DNA of 64,000 nucleotides from Pyxidicoccus sp. MSG2. GTDB lineage: Bacteria > Myxococcota > Myxococcia > Myxococcales > Myxococcaceae. The stretch covers positions 992,001 to 1,056,000 of the forward strand of contig NZ_JAPNKC010000001.1 in NCBI RefSeq assembly GCF_026626705.1, read 5' to 3'. The position numbers and the translations under genes were made by a program. A model generated the notes under the pieces. That model was given only the letters and a program-made list of their open reading frames with translations. It did not search any database and had not been told where the DNA came from. Below are positions 60,729-64,000 of this stretch, piece after piece (position 1 is the first letter of the stretch; the number at the start of each line of letters is the position of its first letter).

Positions 60729-63332
60729 TCATCGCCGCCCGTGTCGTCGTGGCGCACGCCCCGCCGTGCGCCCGTGGCCACCCTCGCCCGCCTGTTCCAG
60801 CTCGTCGGACGTCCAGGGCAGGTCGAGCTGGTCCTGCAGGTCATACAGGGTGTCGCCGTGAACGAAGCCGCGGCGGCCACGGCGCACCCGGAAGCGCACC
60901 GGCCTGTCGAACGGCGGGAGCTCCTCCTCCACCAGGGTCCGCGCCAGCTTCTCCGGCAGGTCCAGCCAGACCACGCCGTGGGGCATCCCCTCCTCGTCCA
61001 ACTCCACGTCGTAGACGAGCGGCACCGCCTGCTCCCGCACGAAGGCTCCAGCAGGTAGAGCCATGAACCGCGCACGCACGTCGGGTGCCACGAGCGACTC
61101 CACGTCGAGCGCCAACGGGCGCGCGAGGAAGTCCTTCATCGAGTCCACACCGTCGAGCAGTGCCTCGTAACGCGCAGTCAGCTCCGGGACTTCGAGCCCG
61201 GGCGTCTGCCCTCCCGAGCGGCGCCACACCTCGCGCACCTCTTCGACGCGCGGCAGGTTGCGCTGCGCCTCTGGGTGGTGCGCCTCGCCCTTCGCCAGGG
61301 CCTCCGCGAGCGCATGCCGGGCCTGTCCGGCCAGCTCCGGCCCCCACGCGTCCAGCACCTCGACCTCGCGGTCCAGCTCGAAGCCGGAGTGCTCCAGACT
61401 CCGCTCCAGCACGAGCGAGTCGCGCCTCGCGTCGTAGGCAACCACTGGCTCACCGCGCCACGCGTACCGGCGCAGCAGGTCGAGCGGGACCTGCGTCCCC
61501 TCGATGGAAGCCTGGGTGGTGCCGGAGCGGTCGGCGAAGTAGCGGATGGAGCCGGCCACCGCGCCAAAGCTCCCGCACACACTCGTCTTCGAGATGCGCA
61601 CGGGCTCGCCCTCCGCCGTCAGCTCGTCGATGACGACGTCGAACGGCATGAAGCACGCGAGCAGGCCGGTGAAGCGCAGGAGGACATCCTTCTCGGCCTG
61701 CGGCATCCGCGAGGGCAGGTCCACGCCCACGCTCCGGTAGACACTGGCCATGGCGAGCGCCGCATCCTCAATGGCCTTGACCAGCACACCGCGCCGCTCG
61801 GCCCACCGCGCCAGCGCCCCCGCGTCGAACACGTGGCGCGGCAGCCCGTACACCTCACCGACGGAGCCCGCCTCCCGGTACGCCTCGGCATACAGGTTGT
61901 ACACAGTGAGGTGGTCGCTCCCGGGGACGAGCACTCCGTCCAGGTCGCGCTCCCCTTGCGTCATCCGGTGCAGGGACTCGATGGCGCTGCACACCGCGAG
62001 GACGGGCAGCAGCGCGTCCTCCGCGTTGACGATGAGCTCCGCCCAGGCCCGCTCCACCGGGAGCGCCTCCACGGCCCGCCCGTACGCGGTGAGCCGCCCC
62101 TGCGCATCGACGATGTTGCGCGCCTGCAACCGCTGGAGTGCCTCCGCATAGGCGTCGCGGTCCAGCGGCACGGGAAGGTCCAGCGCATCCGCGCGGATGC
62201 CCAGCGCGGCGGCGGTGAGCGCGACGCGCTCCGAGTCTCCGGCGAGCTGGAACTCGGGCGTCGTGGGACGGAGCGCGAAGAAGTCGATGTCGCGGTCGCT
62301 CAGGATGAAGACGCGCCCTCCCTCCACGCGGCCGTGGACGCGCCCGGCCATCTGGAGGAGCTCGTTGTTCCCCAGGTAGACGCGCGTGAGCACGTTGCGC
62401 CCCTGCGCGACGACGTTGGCGAAGCGCGTGTCGTCGATGACGACGGTGTCGAGCCCCGGCACGTTGAGCGCGCTCTGCCCCGCAGCCGTCATGGCGAGCA
62501 GGTACGGCCGGGGCGCCGTCCCCTCCAGGAAGGGCCGGATGACACCGATGGGCTGCCCGCCGTGGTAGTACGCCGCGTGGATGCGCGGCCAGCGCGTGCG
62601 GACCTGCGCGGCCACCTGCTCCACGGCCGCGCGCGTGGGGAGGAAGACGCCCACGCCGCGCCGTCCCGCCTCCACCTCCCGGAAGAAGGCCGCGTCCAGG
62701 AACCCCAGCAGCTCCCTGCGCTCCACCTGGACACGGGCCGCCTTCGCCGCGTCATAGGCGGAGACCTCGATGGCCTCGGCGCTGTCCAGGTAGTGCACGT
62801 AGAAGGCGGGGTCCACCGTGGCCGACAGCCAGATGAAGCGGCAGCCCACGTGCTTGCCCAACGCGAGGCACAGCTCCAGCTCCGCCGACGTCTGGTGGAT
62901 TTCGTCGATGACGAGCATGTCCTGCGACTGGATGTCGCCGTGCTGGAACCAGCGCCGGGCGATGCCCGTCGTCACGATGACCACGTTCCAGCCCGGCGTC
63001 TCGGGCGTCGCCTCGCGCTCGCGGTTCACCACCCCGACCTTCAGCGGCGTCCGGCCCCCGTCACCGACGACTTCCTCCGCGATGGGACGGATGGCGAGCG
63101 TCTTCCCGGTGCCTGTGCCGGCGACGATGCCAAAGCCCTTCCCGGCTCGCGCCAGCTCGCGCACGTGCGCGCCGTGGTGCCGTTCCAGCCACGTCTCCAG
63201 CCGCAACCCCAGGGCCAGCTCGATGGCTTCACAGGCGGCCCGCGTGGGAGCGATGACAATCACCCGCCCCCGTCGCGGTGCCGCCGCGGCCTGGGACTCC
63301 GGCGGGAGGAAGTGGTCGGTGGGAGTCCTCAC
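60729..63332 (-). CDS. DEAH/DEIH-box superfamily 2 helicase
   Basis: 867 residues from a GTG at 63330-63332. An in-frame TTG three codons upstream is possible; neither has a clear ribosome site. Motifs: Walker A GIVAGTGTGKTLAIRP (about 75-90), VIDEIHQTS (Walker B, DEIH type), WLSATVDP (motif III), FLPTRAAVEQ (Ia/IV), YLGNNELLQMAGRVHGRVEGG (QxxGRxGR-like motif VI). The long C-terminal part (about 400-867) has a winged-helix/ratchet-like region similar in plan to HrpA/HrpB-type RNA helicases. Processing of RNA is inferred from family. It starts 25 bp after the stop of the spermidine-synthase-like gene, suggesting one transcript. Confidence 0.8.
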   Translation of the reverse strand: MRTPTDHFLPPESQAAAAPRRGRVIVIAPTRAACEAIELALGLRLETWLERHHGAHVRELARAGKGFGIVAGTGTGKTLAIRPIAEEVVGDGGRTPLKVGVVNREREATPETPGWNVVIVTTGIARRWFQHGDIQSQDMLVIDEIHQTSAELELCLALGKHVGCRFIWLSATVDPAFYVHYLDSAEAIEVSAYDAAKAARVQVERRELLGFLDAAFFREVEAGRRGVGVFLPTRAAVEQVAAQVRTRWPRIHAAYYHGGQPIGVIRPFLEGTAPRPYLLAMTAAGQSALNVPGLDTVVIDDTRFANVVAQGRNVLTRVYLGNNELLQMAGRVHGRVEGGRVFILSDRDIDFFALRPTTPEFQLAGDSERVALTAAALGIRADALDLPVPLDRDAYAEALQRLQARNIVDAQGRLTAYGRAVEALPVERAWAELIVNAEDALLPVLAVCSAIESLHRMTQGERDLDGVLVPGSDHLTVYNLYAEAYREAGSVGEVYGLPRHVFDAGALARWAERRGVLVKAIEDAALAMASVYRSVGVDLPSRMPQAEKDVLLRFTGLLACFMPFDVVIDELTAEGEPVRISKTSVCGSFGAVAGSIRYFADRSGTTQASIEGTQVPLDLLRRYAWRGEPVVAYDARRDSLVLERSLEHSGFELDREVEVLDAWGPELAGQARHALAEALAKGEAHHPEAQRNLPRVEEVREVWRRSGGQTPGLEVPELTARYEALLDGVDSMKDFLARPLALDVESLVAPDVRARFMALPAGAFVREQAVPLVYDVELDEEGMPHGVVWLDLPEKLARTLVEEELPPFDRPVRFRVRRGRRGFVHGDTLYDLQDQLDLPWTSDELEQAGEGGHGRTAGRAPRRHGRR

Positions 63333-63357
63333 GGTGGACAATCACGCACGGCGCCCC

Positions 63358-64000
63358 TCAGGGCGCAACCGGACTCGGAGGATCTTCAAGGATGGCCTGT
63401 TCACTCCCAGCAGCCCCGGGAGCCTCGTCGAGCCAGTGCGCCACCCTCGCGCGAAGGCTGAAGGGAATGCCCCGCGAGCGCGTCAACCGCTCCGCGCGGG
63501 CCTTCACCATGCCGCGCGCGAGCTTCTCCGGGTGGGCCAGCGCCACGAGGATGCAGTTGGCCGTCTCCTCCACGTCGAAGGCATGGAGCTGCGCGAAGCT
63601 CGCGTGCCAGGTGCGGACCATGGCGTGGAAGAACGGATTCGGTGTGCGGACGACATTGCTCACCACCGCACCTCCCGGGGCCAGCCGTGCCCGCGTCGCC
63701 AGGAGGAACTGCCGCGTCGCCAGGGGCCCGGGGATGCCGCGCGGGCCGTACGCGTCGAGGATGATGACGTCGTACAACGGGCCGGGCGTCTCGATGAAGC
63801 GCCGCCCGTCGGCCACGTGTGACTGGAGCGCTGAGTCCTCACGGAAGCCGAAGTAGCGCCGCGCCACGTCCAGCATCCCCGCGTCACTCTCCACCGCGTC
63901 GATGTGGGCCTTGGGCAACACGGCGCGAAGGAACATGGGAATCGCGCCACCGCCCACGCCTACGACCAGGATGCGTCGCGGCGCCTCCACGAAGGCCAGC
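63358..64000 (-). CDS. Spermidine synthase-like methyltransferase-fold protein (5' part outside window)
   Basis: At least 214 residues. The frame continues past the right edge without a stop, and the apparent GTG at 63990 is internal. Rossmann/aminopropyltransferase-type motifs: RRILVVGVGGGAIPMFL (nucleotide-binding glycine loop), HIDAVESDAGMLDVARRYFGF, LYDVIILDAYGPRGIPGPL, FLLATRARLAPGGAVVSNVV. This is the order in spermidine-synthase-like proteins, but the catalytic DxD-type residues cannot be fully checked in the fragment. The following helicase may be in the same operon. Confidence 0.75.
   Translation of the reverse strand, partial: LAFVEAPRRILVVGVGGGAIPMFLRAVLPKAHIDAVESDAGMLDVARRYFGFREDSALQSHVADGRRFIETPGPLYDVIILDAYGPRGIPGPLATRQFLLATRARLAPGGAVVSNVVRTPNPFFHAMVRTWHASFAQLHAFDVEETANCILVALAHPEKLARGMVKARAERLTRSRGIPFSLRARVAHWLDEAPGAAGSEQAILEDPPSPVAP

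Overview
The window comes from a very GC-rich genome. Almost every codon ends in G or C, and the genes are packed tightly on both strands. Several features point to a myxobacterium of the family Myxococcaceae (Myxococcus, Corallococcus or Pyxidicoccus type): many predicted lipoproteins and exported multi-domain proteins, giant hybrid histidine kinases, a double-CXXCG protein next to a DUF2380-like lipoprotein, and a DUSAM-domain protein. No rRNA, tRNA, CRISPR array, insertion sequence or prophage was recognised. Genus and species cannot be fixed from sequence alone.

Layout. 1-8 kb: end of a secreted HExxH metallopeptidase, an AI-2E/PerM-type transporter, a cupin, a YCII-type lipoprotein and an unknown 434-residue protein. 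8-16 kb: three or four secreted or surface proteins, including an Ig/endonuclease-phosphatase/lamin-tail lipoprotein, a lipoprotein with seven exact-length FG-GAP-type repeats, and a PKD-domain protein beside a Vps62/DUF946-like exported protein. 16-28 kb: a P1/DmpA-type peptidase converging on a five-gene minus-strand run (SNF2 helicase, fused EIIA-HPr-EI, 1-phosphofructokinase, fructose EIIBC, DUF885 peptidase). This run holds a complete fructose phosphotransferase pathway. 28-32.7 kb: an M19-type lipoprotein, an exported SurE and a Sit-type toxin/immunity pair. 32.7-38.8 kb: a 2018-residue hybrid kinase that is an internal tandem duplication. 39-42.4 kb: an amidase, a class A beta-lactamase-fold hydrolase and a second low-GC lipoprotein/DUSAM pair. 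42.4-46.6 kb: hydroxyacid-oxoacid transhydrogenase plus thioesterase, a P-domain lipoprotein, and an ArsR-SRPBCC pair. 46.7-50 kb: a PAS-GAF kinase followed by a ceramidase-family membrane protein. 50-57 kb: a BNR/VPS10-like exported protein with a C-terminal dockerin-like module, translationally coupled to a 1261-residue lipoprotein with ten Ig-like repeats and a possibly cohesin-like C-terminus. 57-64 kb: an ATP-grasp protein, two small lipoproteins, an AhpD-like/MarR divergent pair with two 17-bp operators, a DEIH helicase and a partial spermidine-synthase-like gene.

The most interesting points are the dockerin/cohesin-like coupled pair, the two low-GC lipoprotein toxin/immunity-type modules, the duplicated giant kinase, and the palindromic operators in front of a cysteine-cluster MarR regulator. 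All functional statements rest on motif recognition by eye. No database search was run.
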